Positions 8,280 through 17,544 of a stretch of 64,000 nucleotides of DNA are shown in pieces. The position numbers and the translations under genes were made by a program. The stretch lies in NCBI GenBank assembly GCA_039105265.1, contig JAPFFF010000004.1:1426001-1490000 (forward strand). Reading direction: 5' to 3'. The DNA is from Tritrichomonas musculus (taxonomy: Eukaryota > Parabasalia > Tritrichomonadida > Tritrichomonadidae). The stretch's first letter is position 1. Every line of letters begins with the position of its first letter. The notes under the pieces were generated by a model. It was not told the origin of the DNA. It did no database searches and worked only from the letters and a program-made list of their open reading frames with translations.

Positions 8280-10184
8280 TTAGCCACCATATTTCTTTCT
8301 TCTTTCTGCCATAACCCTTTCAAAATCGCTTTGTGGTTTCTTTTCTTGTGGAGGAGGCTTTGATGCTCCTGTTGGTTTTCCCGTCTCTACTTTCTTTAAT
8401 ACAACTTTTTGGAATGGTTGTGCCTGTTGAGCTGGCTGTGGTGCTGGTTTTGGTGGCGGTACAGCAGGCTTTGCAGCTGTTGCTCCTCCTTCAGCACGTT
8501 TCTTGAATCTGGCTTGAAGTTGATCATTCAAACTCATTTCAGCAGCGGGTTTGGGTTTAGGTGGTGGAGCTCCTGGTTCTCCTTCTTTAGGAACTTTCTT
8601 CAAAACTGTCTTTCCTGCTGCAATATCTGATAGTGAAAGTCCGCCGCCTTTGGGAGCCGGTGGCGCTTGCGATGCTGGTGGAGGAGGTGGAGGAGGCGGG
8701 GGAGGAGGTGGTGGTGGTGGAGGTGGAGGAGGAGCACCGCCTGGAGGAGGAGGAGGTGGATTATAAGTTTCTTGTTTGGCTGGTTGTGGTGCTGGTTTCG
8801 GTGCTGCTGGTTGTGGTGCTGGCTTTGGTACAGCTGGCTGTGGTGCTGGTTTCGGTGCAGCTGCTGGTGGAGGAGCTGGTTTTGATGCAGGTGAGGATGG
8901 AGCTGCATTTCCTAACCCTCGATTCTTGAATCTGGCTTGAAGTTGATCATTCAAACTCATTTCAGCAGCGGGTTTGGGTTTAGGTGGTGGAGCTCCTGGT
9001 TCTCCTTCTTGAGGTACTTTCTTCAAAACTGTCTTTCCTGCTGCAATATCTGATAGTGAAAGTCCACCGCCTTTGGGAGCTGGTGGCGCTTGAGATGCAG
9101 CTGGTGGAGGTGGAGGAGGAGGTGGTGGTGGTGGTGGAGGAGGCGGGGGTGGTGGAGCGCCTCCAGGTGGTGGTGGCGGTGGATTATATGTTTCTTGTTT
9201 GGCAGGTTGTGGTGCAGGCTTTGCTGGCTGTTGAGCTGGTTTTGAAGGAGATGGTGCAGGCTTTGCTGGCTGTTGAGCTGGTTTTGAAGGAGATGGTGCA
9301 GGCTTTGCTGGCTGTTGAGCTGGCTTTGAAGGAGATGGTGCTGGCTTTGATGGTGATTGAGTTGGTGGTGGTATTGAAGAAGATGATTGAGTTTTTGATT
9401 GGTTTGGCGGTGGTATTGTAGCAGATAATGAAGATTTTGATTGTTGCTGTGGTATTGATGCTGATGTCTGAGATTTTAATAGATCGGAAGAACTACTATT
9501 GAGATTTCCAACTGAAGAAGTTGGAAATTGACTGTTGAAAACTGCATCGTTATATAGAAGATCAGATTGTTCAGCATTAAATCCATAAAAATCTGAAAAT
9601 GAGGTCTTGAAAATTGTATTGAGTGAACCTTTTTGAATAGGAATGAAAAAGTCATTTGTTCGCGACCAAAATTGTGGTGGTGGGTTATTAGCATCCATTT
9701 TAATTATCAAAGGTTGGTTATTGTTTATATCTGACATATGGCGTCCTACGCATGACAACGCATTAATATTCATTCTAAATCGGTATGATGGAAAATTGAC
9801 ACTAAGTTTAGTTGATTTTGGCAAAAATTGATCATCTAATTTCTTTAATGAAGTGGAAGCGGATGGAGGCGTAATTAATTCACGGCCTGCATTTGCTTTA
9901 ACAGCTTTAAGAAGACCGTCGACATGTTGAAGTTCAACTTCCATTTTAAGAAGTTGCTCATTGGAACTTACCATGCGGTTTAAACATACTTTCGAAAGAG
10001 TTTGAATTGATGATTTGATTTGGTTTAGATCATTGTCGATTTCATTTTGAACATTTGCTTCAACGTTTTGACCTGGTTGATAAGCTTTTAAATATTGTTC
10101 TTGCCTGTCACCATCAGCTTGAATATGCTGAAGGCGGTCTCTTAATAATTGAATTTTTTCTTCCATAGATTCATTGCCTGACAT
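8280..10184 (-). CDS. Coiled-coil, polyproline, double WH2 actin nucleation-promoting-factor-like protein
   Basis: A 634-residue protein, start ATG complementary to 10182-10184 (the codon before it is TTG). Residues 5-100 look coiled-coil. About 105-200 is a compact region of unknown fold, 225-330 is Ser/Gln/Pro-rich with repeated PAPSPSKPAQQPAK units. Two near-identical modules follow: GGAP plus a long proline run, the WH2-like LSLSDIAAGKTVLKKV (375-390 and 516-531), then EMSLNDQLQARFK(N/K)R (408-421 and 549-562). A third LKKV lies at 596-599, and the C-terminus is basic (MAERRKKYGG). WH2 modules bind G-actin, polyproline binds profilin. It resembles WAVE/WASH/Abi-type regulators but no family-defining N-terminal domain is recognised. 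Confidence 0.65.
   Translation of the reverse strand: MSGNESMEEKIQLLRDRLQHIQADGDRQEQYLKAYQPGQNVEANVQNEIDNDLNQIKSSIQTLSKVCLNRMVSSNEQLLKMEVELQHVDGLLKAVKANAGRELITPPSASTSLKKLDDQFLPKSTKLSVNFPSYRFRMNINALSCVGRHMSDINNNQPLIIKMDANNPPPQFWSRTNDFFIPIQKGSLNTIFKTSFSDFYGFNAEQSDLLYNDAVFNSQFPTSSVGNLNSSSSDLLKSQTSASIPQQQSKSSLSATIPPPNQSKTQSSSSIPPPTQSPSKPAPSPSKPAQQPAKPAPSPSKPAQQPAKPAPSPSKPAQQPAKPAPQPAKQETYNPPPPPPGGAPPPPPPPPPPPPPPPPPPAASQAPPAPKGGGLSLSDIAAGKTVLKKVPQEGEPGAPPPKPKPAAEMSLNDQLQARFKNRGLGNAAPSSPASKPAPPPAAAPKPAPQPAVPKPAPQPAAPKPAPQPAKQETYNPPPPPPGGAPPPPPPPPPPPPPPPPPPPASQAPPAPKGGGLSLSDIAAGKTVLKKVPKEGEPGAPPPKPKPAAEMSLNDQLQARFKKRAEGGATAAKPAVPPPKPAPQPAQQAQPFQKVVLKKVETGKPTGASKPPPQEKKPQSDFERVMAERRKKYGG
8501..8800 (-). 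repeat. Internal duplicated exon module, copy A
   Basis: About 300 bp, 423 bp upstream (in plus coordinates) of a near-identical copy at 8924-9223. It encodes polyproline plus WH2-like module 2. Anchor matches: CTTGAATCTGGCTTGAAG at 8502 and 8925; TTATA(A/T)GTTTCTTGTTTGGC at 8761 and 9184. The constant offset means no net length change. Confidence 0.9.
8924..9223 (-). repeat. Internal duplicated exon module, copy B
   Basis: Partner of 8501-8800; encodes polyproline plus WH2-like module 1. Most differences between the copies are silent or fall in the proline run. Confidence 0.9.
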
Positions 10185-10487
10185 CAAATTCTAAAAATCA
10201 AATTTTTATAAAACAAGTTTTCAATTGTAAAAAAAAATGTCTCAATTTTTTGAATTTGGAGAACGTTTATTAGTATGATGAATAGGTTGGAAAAATTCTT
10301 TCTACATTTTGAACCCTACGAGTTAAAGTAAAAAAACAAGCAATATCCATCTTAATTGAAATTAAAAATAAATGGTTTTGTGTTTTTAATTATTGTTTAA
10401 CTAAAAATATAAATAATATAATTATGTTGAAAAAAAAAAAAAAATAGAATTGAAAGTTTTTTTTTGTTGTTTAAAGAAGTATAATTC
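10185..10487. other. Intergenic, upstream of the WH2 gene
   Basis: About 300 bp of AT-rich DNA between two minus-strand genes. At 10263-10274 it contains, in the sense of the WH2 gene, ATAAACGTTCTC, matching the ATAAACGTTC found just before the gene at 52522. Confidence 0.5.
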
Positions 10488-13400
10488 TTATCTTCTTCCT
10501 CTTCTTTTTGAAGTTTTAGGTTTTCTCTTTTCTTTGATAGAATTCAAAATTTGTGTTTCAGTAACAGATGGGAGATTTTGGTTAATTGGAGATCCATAAA
10601 CATAAGATAACGAATCACTCATAGCTTGGTAAGGCTGGTATTGGCTATATTCTGATTTTCCGAATGCCCATAGCTTATCAAGAATCTCTTTCAGATCATC
10701 GCTGAGTTCAGTTGATGAGGTTGAAGCAGGCTTTAATATGTATTTCTTGAAACTTGCGATTAAAGGACAGATCAAATCTATAACTTTCTTATTTTGGCAT
10801 AATTCCAACGGCCACTCACAAATTTCTTTCATAACCTTAACGGACAAACCGTTTATATTTTTCTTGAAGGCGTCTTTAATGAAGGAAGGATACAAAGTAT
10901 CATCTCCGATTGTTAACGCGTTTTTCCTTAAGAATTTCAACAAGCAAGATAAATTCTCTTCTTCATTAGTTTCTGATGATGAATACAAAGATAACAAAGG
11001 TTTAAGCAAGTCATCATCAGATATGAAAGAGAACAAATTCCTAAGCTTAAAGAAAGGCGAAATGAAAAGTTTAGGATGGTTAGAACCATCCATTACTTCA
11101 ACGATTCTCTTTGCTATTTCATGAGCATTTTGCATATCAGCTTGATCTTTCAGATTGCTTATTACGCTTTCAAAACTCATTATGAATGAATTGCATGTTT
11201 GTTCAATAAGTTCATAATTAGACGCTTTAAAGTTGTATTGGTCGATCCAGAAATTCGGAGCTTGCTTGTCATTGACAATATCAATACATTCTCTCAATCG
11301 CTTGAAAATTGATATGAACGAATCAACGAGTTTTTCAAAGCCTTTGTGTGGGTCTTGCAAGCAAAAACTGAAGATGAAATTGATGAGAATTGATGACAAT
11401 CTCAAAATATTTGGTTCCGAAAGAAGCGAAATTATAAATTTCGCAATCATTTCGGCAGTTCGTCCTCCTCTTGCTTGTACTTTTGTGAGAACTTGAATGA
11501 CCAATTGTAAAACATTCTCTTCCTTCAAAAGAAGAGAGTTTCCAATAAAGGCCGCTAGAAACATGTCATGAGCATCTTTCCATGATTTAGGAGCATCTTT
11601 GTCATTGACTTCTGTCTTGTCATCTTCAAATCGGTCATCTCGAGGCATTGATATGAGGCCAAATGGAAGGGATGTCAAAAGTGCCTCAGGTAACGATTTG
11701 GTTGGCATGATCGATGAATAGGCGGTTGATGTGGATGCAAGTGCAAAGCAGAATTTGGGCCTGAGAAGTTGGCAGAAGAAGGGAGTCATTAAAAGTTTCG
11801 ATTTAGAATACAACTTCTTCAAAATTTCAAAGAGTTCTTTGAATTGAGAAGTTGGATTCGATCGAATTAAAGCTTGGCTCTTAAAGAAGGCAACAATTCC
11901 TGCTGCTATCGTCTTTTTGACATCAATGTGGCACTTTTCATCTGATGCTAATGAATCCATGAATTCAATGCAATACGAGGGAAGTTGTGAGCCAACATAT
12001 CTTGGATCAACGCACCATGCAACTGTTCTTGTTCTCGTGTGGAGGGTGTAATTCAATTCAGTGCTGCTCAAAATGGAAACAAATGATGAAACAATGGCGT
12101 TCTTTTCATCATTGTTGCATAAAGTTTGAAGTTTCTTGTTGACAATTTCAAGTGATATATGATGCATGGCATCTGAGGTGAAAAGTCTGAAGAAGGCTTC
12201 ATAAAGAGGAGATTCAAACTTCTTTGCCCATTCTTTATCTTTGATATCTTTTCCAAAGGAAATATGAGTAATAAGCATTGTTACTAAATGATCTATGTAA
12301 TAACTGTAGTTATCATCGCCAATGACTTTCTTGAGGTCAGATGGGAACATCGATAATATTTCAATGAGTGAGCTAGTGAAAATTGTAAGATCAACATGGC
12401 CAATTGTAATTGGAAGAGATAATATCGATGCCAAGTAGGATATCAAAACTTTGGTTGAAAAGAACTTCTTATCTCCTTGTAATTTGTTTCCATTTGATGC
12501 ATTTGAATTTTTATCTGAAAATGGTTCTAATGTGTATTTAATAAAGCCTTTTTCATCACTGAATAAAGTTGGTGTTGGTTTTGGATTTGGATTTTCTTTT
12601 GTTGGCTCAGGATCTTCAATTAATATATCTTTGAAGCACAAATTTAATAAATGTGCAACAAGATTGAAATTGATTGGTGTAAACTGGCCTCCTTTTTCGC
12701 CGTTATTTATTAATTTAACGGTTTTGGATTCTAAATTTATGTCTAGATTGTTTTTGGTAAGTTGTTTGTATAATATTTTAACATAATTGAATAATCCATA
12801 TCCATTTGTTTTGAGTGCTTCGCAAAAAGTTTCTGGATCGAAGCCTAAGATTGGCTTGATTATATTCCAAGAAACAACATCTTTCCAACTAATATTTTCT
12901 GAAGATGGAGAATTCTTTTTCTTATTTTGTGTAGATTGTTGTGTTAAAACTTTTCCACAAAGAGTGCATTTCTTTGGTTTAGCTGGTGGGCGTAAATCCT
13001 TGATTTTCAAGAAGTATTCATAAGCCAAATTTGTTTGGTAGTAAACATGAATATTGAAAGTCAATGGCTGCTTATCAGGTTCTTCACCATTCTTCTTTAT
13101 TTGTCTCTCTTGTTGTTTAGTTAATGGAACAAACTGGGAAATAGTTGTTAAAACGTCATAATCGAATGATTCAGAGCTAATTAATTCAAGTAAGAAATTC
13201 TGATCAATATCATCCTTAAAAATGGCTTTAATGAAATTGATTGTTTTATTTGTTAAAACAAAATCTGTATCGAAATTATGTAATTTTTGTGTATATGAGG
13301 ACAATGAATCAGAAAGAATATTTGAATCTTTTGTTGAATATGACTTTCTTATTTGATCAAATTGCTCAACAACTGATTGAGGAAGCTGGTGCTTAATACT

Positions 13401-16133
13401 TAGTTCTCCATAGCATAGATTTGAATAACTACCTCTATTATTGGCAAAGATAAGTGATTTGAATTGATTAATCAAACTTGTTGTTGGATGCTCGTAGTTT
13501 TCTGAATTGTATGAGTTTATCTTTTCACTCAAAATTTCAATAAATTTCAAAAATGGTTCAATTGCTGGTGTAATTTTGGATGATTTGGACTTTGCAAAGA
13601 ATTGATTATCAACTAAAGCTGGATCAACGAATAGATATAATGAACTTGCGCTAACATTCAATTTTGATACTTTGATTGCTGCATTCTTCAAGAATTTTTT
13701 CACAAGTAAATCAGGTAATATCAATTTTCCTCTTTCATTTTGCAATAACTTAATTCCATTAATAACATTTTCGTTCTTCAAAACATCACTCTCCTCCAAT
13801 TGTTTGAAATATGAATAAAATGAGTAGCTTGATAAAACCGAAGATGCATAATTTGATGGTATGTTGAAGGTTGCTGGAATTTCATTGAAAAGGCGATTCA
13901 TCAGTTTTTCAACAATAATTGATCCTATTTTTCCAATTCCAGGTAATTTTGGATGTTTTGAAGATAGTAATATTTGGACGATAATTGGAAACATTGTTAA
14001 TCCGGTCTTTTCAATGCTGAATGGGAATTTGACTATCAAGTCATCATATAAATCAGCTGCATATTCTTCACTTCCGTCTGAATTTTCAGATTCATGTGCT
14101 TTTATTCCAACATATAATGATAACGGATTGCAAACTTGTTCAATGAATTTATTAATGACGAATTGTTGAATTTCCTGTGATGTATTTGCATTTAAAAATC
14201 TGCAAAGGCGGAAATGGCAATCACATGCTAATTTGTAAAAGTTTTTATCATTCAATTTAATTGCGAAATAGAAAAGTTTCTCAACAAATTTGATATAAAG
14301 GATGTATGCGTTATTTGCAATTGAAACTTGTTTATGACGGAGTAATGGAATGATTTTCTTTTCAAACAAGTGGAGTGTTCCCTTGTATTCTTCAACTTTT
14401 CTCGATTTTTGTGTTAATGAAGCCGGGAAGTTTATTGAAACATCTTTGATAAATCCATATTCATCAGATTGGTCATCTTTGGTTCTACTTAATATTTGGG
14501 TGATTTTCTTCAGATCATCGAAAATTAAGCATAATGCAAGAAGAGTTGTTGGTGCATCGTTGCTTATTTCGTTTGAAATGTATTTGCCACTTGGATCGCA
14601 AATAAAATCAATAAGAATTTTATCACGAGTATTTGCATCTAAAAATTTGAAAAATGGTGTATATTTAATCTGATCGGAAATGGAAATTGAATTTTTCCAT
14701 GAAAATGGAGTGATCATTGCTGTGAATATATTATTTATTTTACGTTGATAATTGAGAGATGAATTGCTCACAATACTATCTTTGTTATCAAGCGTATTAT
14801 TAATAATTTTGTTGAAAATTCCCATTGAATAATCAAATGGAAGTGAAAGTGTTTCTGAAATCTTTGTTAATGAATCAATATTTTCTTCATTAATTTGTCT
14901 GATAAGATATGATAATTGATATGCTTCATTTCTTTCAAAGGCATTGAGTACATAATCTTCATAATATTGAAGCAATTTTGGCCAAATAAAAGCAAGCTTA
15001 TTGTAATCGTTTGTTTTATCATTTTTCAAAGTTTGTGACATAGAAGTTGCTTGTAAAGATCTATAAAAGTTAATAACTTGGTTATTGGTAATTGATATTA
15101 ATCTGAAAATAAATTTAGAAACATGCTTTGTCTCTCTTAATGGTTTCTTGAAATCTTCTTCTAATGAAGCGGGAAGAATGTTGAAAATTATATCATCATT
15201 ATTGAGAATTCTATGCTTAATGAAATATGTAAAGTTGAAATAATTATTTGCTGGAGAAAGATCGGTCATGAACTGTGAAATTGGGGTAAATTTGGTCAAA
15301 TGAAATGGGAAAGCAAGAAGGGCTTCTCTTACTTTTTTATATACATCTTTATTTTGAATCCAAACGTCTTGAAATCCTACAAAAATGCTATGGAATGGTT
15401 GATAAACAAAATTGAAATATTTTTCGTCTTCGATATGTTCGTTGTTGTTCGATTTAAGTGCTTCAAGACCTTCAATATAAATTTCGGCAATGAAATTTCC
15501 AAAGTTAGTTCTCTTTTTCAATTGTCGAGCATTTGCAAAATTTGATGGAGTTAGATATGTGAATTTTGATTTTTGAAGGTATGGGCAATTTTTATTCTGA
15601 TTATTGTCATTTTCATTATTATTTGATGGTTTTGTTTTAACAATGTAGGAATTCGATGGATCAGTTGCATATTTCCATAACATTAATGGGGTCTTAGCAT
15701 GTTGTGGTTTCACACGAGAGCGGAATGCATTTCGTAAAGTGTCATATGATTGTAATGAAAAAATTTCGCTTGTACATTCATATCCCCACAGATGTTGCGA
15801 AATATTAGTCAGTAAATTTTCACCAACAGCAATTGAAACAGGGCATTGGTCAGATTGTTCTATTAAAATATTGAGTAAATGGCGTCTGATTAATGGATTT
15901 GTGGTATCTAATAGATGAATAATTTTTTCTTCTTCCATATTCTTCAAAAGATTCTTTCTAACGCTGCTTTTTAATAGTGTACCAACTATATATTCAAAGA
16001 GTGAATCATCATAAAAAGCATCACAATATTTGTCCCATAATTTTAAATTTATAAGTGCTTGGCAATAAGCCCATGGAATTGGGCGTAAATCTTCAATATT
16101 TTCGGATGAAATAGATTTCCAATCAATATTCAT
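10488..16133 (-). CDS. Very large alpha-helical (HEAT/armadillo-like) protein, function unknown
   Basis: A single uninterrupted frame of 1,881 residues; ATG complementary to 16131-16133, preceded in sense by TTCACTTCATTTT (two initiator matches). The sequence is rich in Leu, Ile, Phe, Asn and Lys with alternating helix-like blocks throughout, as in solenoid scaffolds. Around residue 1050 there is a CTLCGK motif, half of a possible zinc site, followed by a Gln/Lys/Ser-rich loop. The C-terminus ends in a strongly basic tail (KEKRKPKTSKRRGRR), suggesting nuclear or nucleolar location or RNA binding. No signal peptide or membrane segment. The size suits PA200/Blm10, listerin-type ligases or ribosome-biogenesis solenoids, but no signature of any of these was found; the PA200 C-terminal YYA is absent. 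Confidence 0.85.
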   Translation of the reverse strand: MNIDWKSISSENIEDLRPIPWAYCQALINLKLWDKYCDAFYDDSLFEYIVGTLLKSSVRKNLLKNMEEEKIIHLLDTTNPLIRRHLLNILIEQSDQCPVSIAVGENLLTNISQHLWGYECTSEIFSLQSYDTLRNAFRSRVKPQHAKTPLMLWKYATDPSNSYIVKTKPSNNNENDNNQNKNCPYLQKSKFTYLTPSNFANARQLKKRTNFGNFIAEIYIEGLEALKSNNNEHIEDEKYFNFVYQPFHSIFVGFQDVWIQNKDVYKKVREALLAFPFHLTKFTPISQFMTDLSPANNYFNFTYFIKHRILNNDDIIFNILPASLEEDFKKPLRETKHVSKFIFRLISITNNQVINFYRSLQATSMSQTLKNDKTNDYNKLAFIWPKLLQYYEDYVLNAFERNEAYQLSYLIRQINEENIDSLTKISETLSLPFDYSMGIFNKIINNTLDNKDSIVSNSSLNYQRKINNIFTAMITPFSWKNSISISDQIKYTPFFKFLDANTRDKILIDFICDPSGKYISNEISNDAPTTLLALCLIFDDLKKITQILSRTKDDQSDEYGFIKDVSINFPASLTQKSRKVEEYKGTLHLFEKKIIPLLRHKQVSIANNAYILYIKFVEKLFYFAIKLNDKNFYKLACDCHFRLCRFLNANTSQEIQQFVINKFIEQVCNPLSLYVGIKAHESENSDGSEEYAADLYDDLIVKFPFSIEKTGLTMFPIIVQILLSSKHPKLPGIGKIGSIIVEKLMNRLFNEIPATFNIPSNYASSVLSSYSFYSYFKQLEESDVLKNENVINGIKLLQNERGKLILPDLLVKKFLKNAAIKVSKLNVSASSLYLFVDPALVDNQFFAKSKSSKITPAIEPFLKFIEILSEKINSYNSENYEHPTTSLINQFKSLIFANNRGSYSNLCYGELSIKHQLPQSVVEQFDQIRKSYSTKDSNILSDSLSSYTQKLHNFDTDFVLTNKTINFIKAIFKDDIDQNFLLELISSESFDYDVLTTISQFVPLTKQQERQIKKNGEEPDKQPLTFNIHVYYQTNLAYEYFLKIKDLRPPAKPKKCTLCGKVLTQQSTQNKKKNSPSSENISWKDVVSWNIIKPILGFDPETFCEALKTNGYGLFNYVKILYKQLTKNNLDINLESKTVKLINNGEKGGQFTPINFNLVAHLLNLCFKDILIEDPEPTKENPNPKPTPTLFSDEKGFIKYTLEPFSDKNSNASNGNKLQGDKKFFSTKVLISYLASILSLPITIGHVDLTIFTSSLIEILSMFPSDLKKVIGDDNYSYYIDHLVTMLITHISFGKDIKDKEWAKKFESPLYEAFFRLFTSDAMHHISLEIVNKKLQTLCNNDEKNAIVSSFVSILSSTELNYTLHTRTRTVAWCVDPRYVGSQLPSYCIEFMDSLASDEKCHIDVKKTIAAGIVAFFKSQALIRSNPTSQFKELFEILKKLYSKSKLLMTPFFCQLLRPKFCFALASTSTAYSSIMPTKSLPEALLTSLPFGLISMPRDDRFEDDKTEVNDKDAPKSWKDAHDMFLAAFIGNSLLLKEENVLQLVIQVLTKVQARGGRTAEMIAKFIISLLSEPNILRLSSILINFIFSFCLQDPHKGFEKLVDSFISIFKRLRECIDIVNDKQAPNFWIDQYNFKASNYELIEQTCNSFIMSFESVISNLKDQADMQNAHEIAKRIVEVMDGSNHPKLFISPFFKLRNLFSFISDDDLLKPLLSLYSSSETNEEENLSCLLKFLRKNALTIGDDTLYPSFIKDAFKKNINGLSVKVMKEICEWPLELCQNKKVIDLICPLIASFKKYILKPASTSSTELSDDLKEILDKLWAFGKSEYSQYQPYQAMSDSLSYVYGSPINQNLPSVTETQILNSIKEKRKPKTSKRRGRR

Positions 16134-16796
16134 GCAAGTTTTTTTAAAAAAAAAATGAAGTGAATAAAGCTACAATCAAAATTGTTAAGTTTGTTTGAAA
16201 AAGTTAATCCTTTAAAAAGAATTCTGACAATCAAAATTGAATAGCTTCATCAACATTTTCATATTGATGACAATACTTTTTCCATCTACCAGTAATTTAG
16301 GTAGGACAATTGATTTTAAAATTTTATGATAATTTTGAGAATAATAATTATTATAATTAGTTCGAAACTTATTTGGAAAATTATTCATTATACTTGATAT
16401 TAGAGCATCTATAATAGCTTTTTGATTGATTAATAATGGCAGGATATTGATTGAAAGTATTAAAGTTTTATATAAAAAGTTTATCTTGTTAATATCTTGA
16501 AATAAAAATTGTATTTCTTTTTTATTTCTAAAAATTCATGTTGTAATATAAGTTTAATTGATATATTCCGGTTTATAAAGTATTTATGCATTTATATTTT
16601 GAGGAATAATATTTTCATGCTGATCGTATTGCACTGAGCGGTTATCGTCAAAATTGACCTTTAGGATCAACTAAAGTATAGTTAGTCTTTTCTGAAGAAC
16701 ATTCAAAAAGTGGAAATCATTCAGAAAAAATAATCTAAATAAAATAATTGAAAAAACAAATCTTTTTATATTTTTACATAATTTTTAGAGACTACA

Positions 16797-16872
16797 TACC
16801 GCCTAGCGGGCGTCGAGCGAGGCTGAGCGAAGCTAGGCCTAGTCGATACGCCGCGTCTGGGGGTAAGAATCG
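16797..16872. other. GC-rich island with short palindromes
   Basis: Roughly 65% G+C in DNA that is otherwise near 25%. It contains CCGC-CTA-GCGG, the palindrome CTAGGCCTAG, and the pair GCCTAGC/GCTAGGC bracketing GAGCGAGGCTGAGCGAAGC. It could be a structured RNA, a transposon terminus or acquired DNA; no known RNA family is recognised. Confidence 0.5.
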
Positions 16873-17142
16873 GTAAAAGTTTATTTTTTTATTATTTTTA
16901 TTTGATTAATAATCAGTTTTTTCGGATTTGCATTCAAAAAGTGAGTAATTTGAATACCTGGAAAAATAACTTTTTCAAATTTAAACTTTTTGAATTTTTT
17001 CAAAAATGCAATTCTTATGTAAATATCAAAAAGTTGGAATCAAAATGCTAGGGAAAACATTCGGTTTTATTTTCAATAACGAATTTTTCAAAAACAAAAA
17101 ACCCTGTATCGTACAGTAGCTATTCATGGTATTTTTCACAAA

Positions 17143-17371
17143 AGTGCAAAAAAGTTCTAGCCGATTTTTTCTGAAGTACGATACAGAGTCAATATTGACC
17201 TTAACCGTTGGGATCAAAAGAGATTGGGGGCAAAAAATATCTCCCACTTTTTTTTTTTGGGGGGGGGAGAAAATACTTATCGCCCCAGATACTTATTGAC
17301 CTCGGAGGTTAAGGTCAATATTGACCTTGTTTTGTACATCAGAAAAAAAGTTTGTTTTCCCTTTTTTGCGA
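17143..17371. repeat. Foldback repeat built on AAGGTCAATATTGACCTT
   Basis: Left arm (GCAAAAAAG, TTTTTCTGA, GTAC, GTCAATATTGACCTTAACC, TCAA, ATCTCCC in order) is matched by the reverse complement of the right arm, about 100 bp each. The loop contains a T-run and a G-run. The same left-arm sequence occurs at 27172-27232, so this is a dispersed family. Confidence 0.75.
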
Positions 17372-17544
17372 TCGATACTTGATTTACTTTCTGATATAGA
17401 TAAAAAAAATATACTTTGATACAACTGATCGATTTCAGCTGAAAAAGTGAAAATAACGAATAATATTTGTGAATCTTATTATTTAAAATTTTGCTTTTAA
17501 CGTATTATTTGTAAAATATTTATATTTTACTCTTATTTCATTAA

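Larger units (their letters stand above)
16134..17544. other. Repeat-rich divergent intergenic region
   Basis: 1.4 kb between divergent genes. No gene is seen. It holds a GC-rich island (16797-16872), repeated TCAATATTGACC motifs and a foldback structure (17143-17371). The last 60 bp are the promoter of the gene at 17545 (TTTCATTAAATG at the start). Confidence 0.6.

Noticed and set aside
8551-9421. Plus-strand open frames over the WH2 gene (Gly- or Trp/Leu-rich)
   Set aside because: Shadows of the minus-strand proline-coding repeats; codon pattern and known motifs belong to the minus strand.
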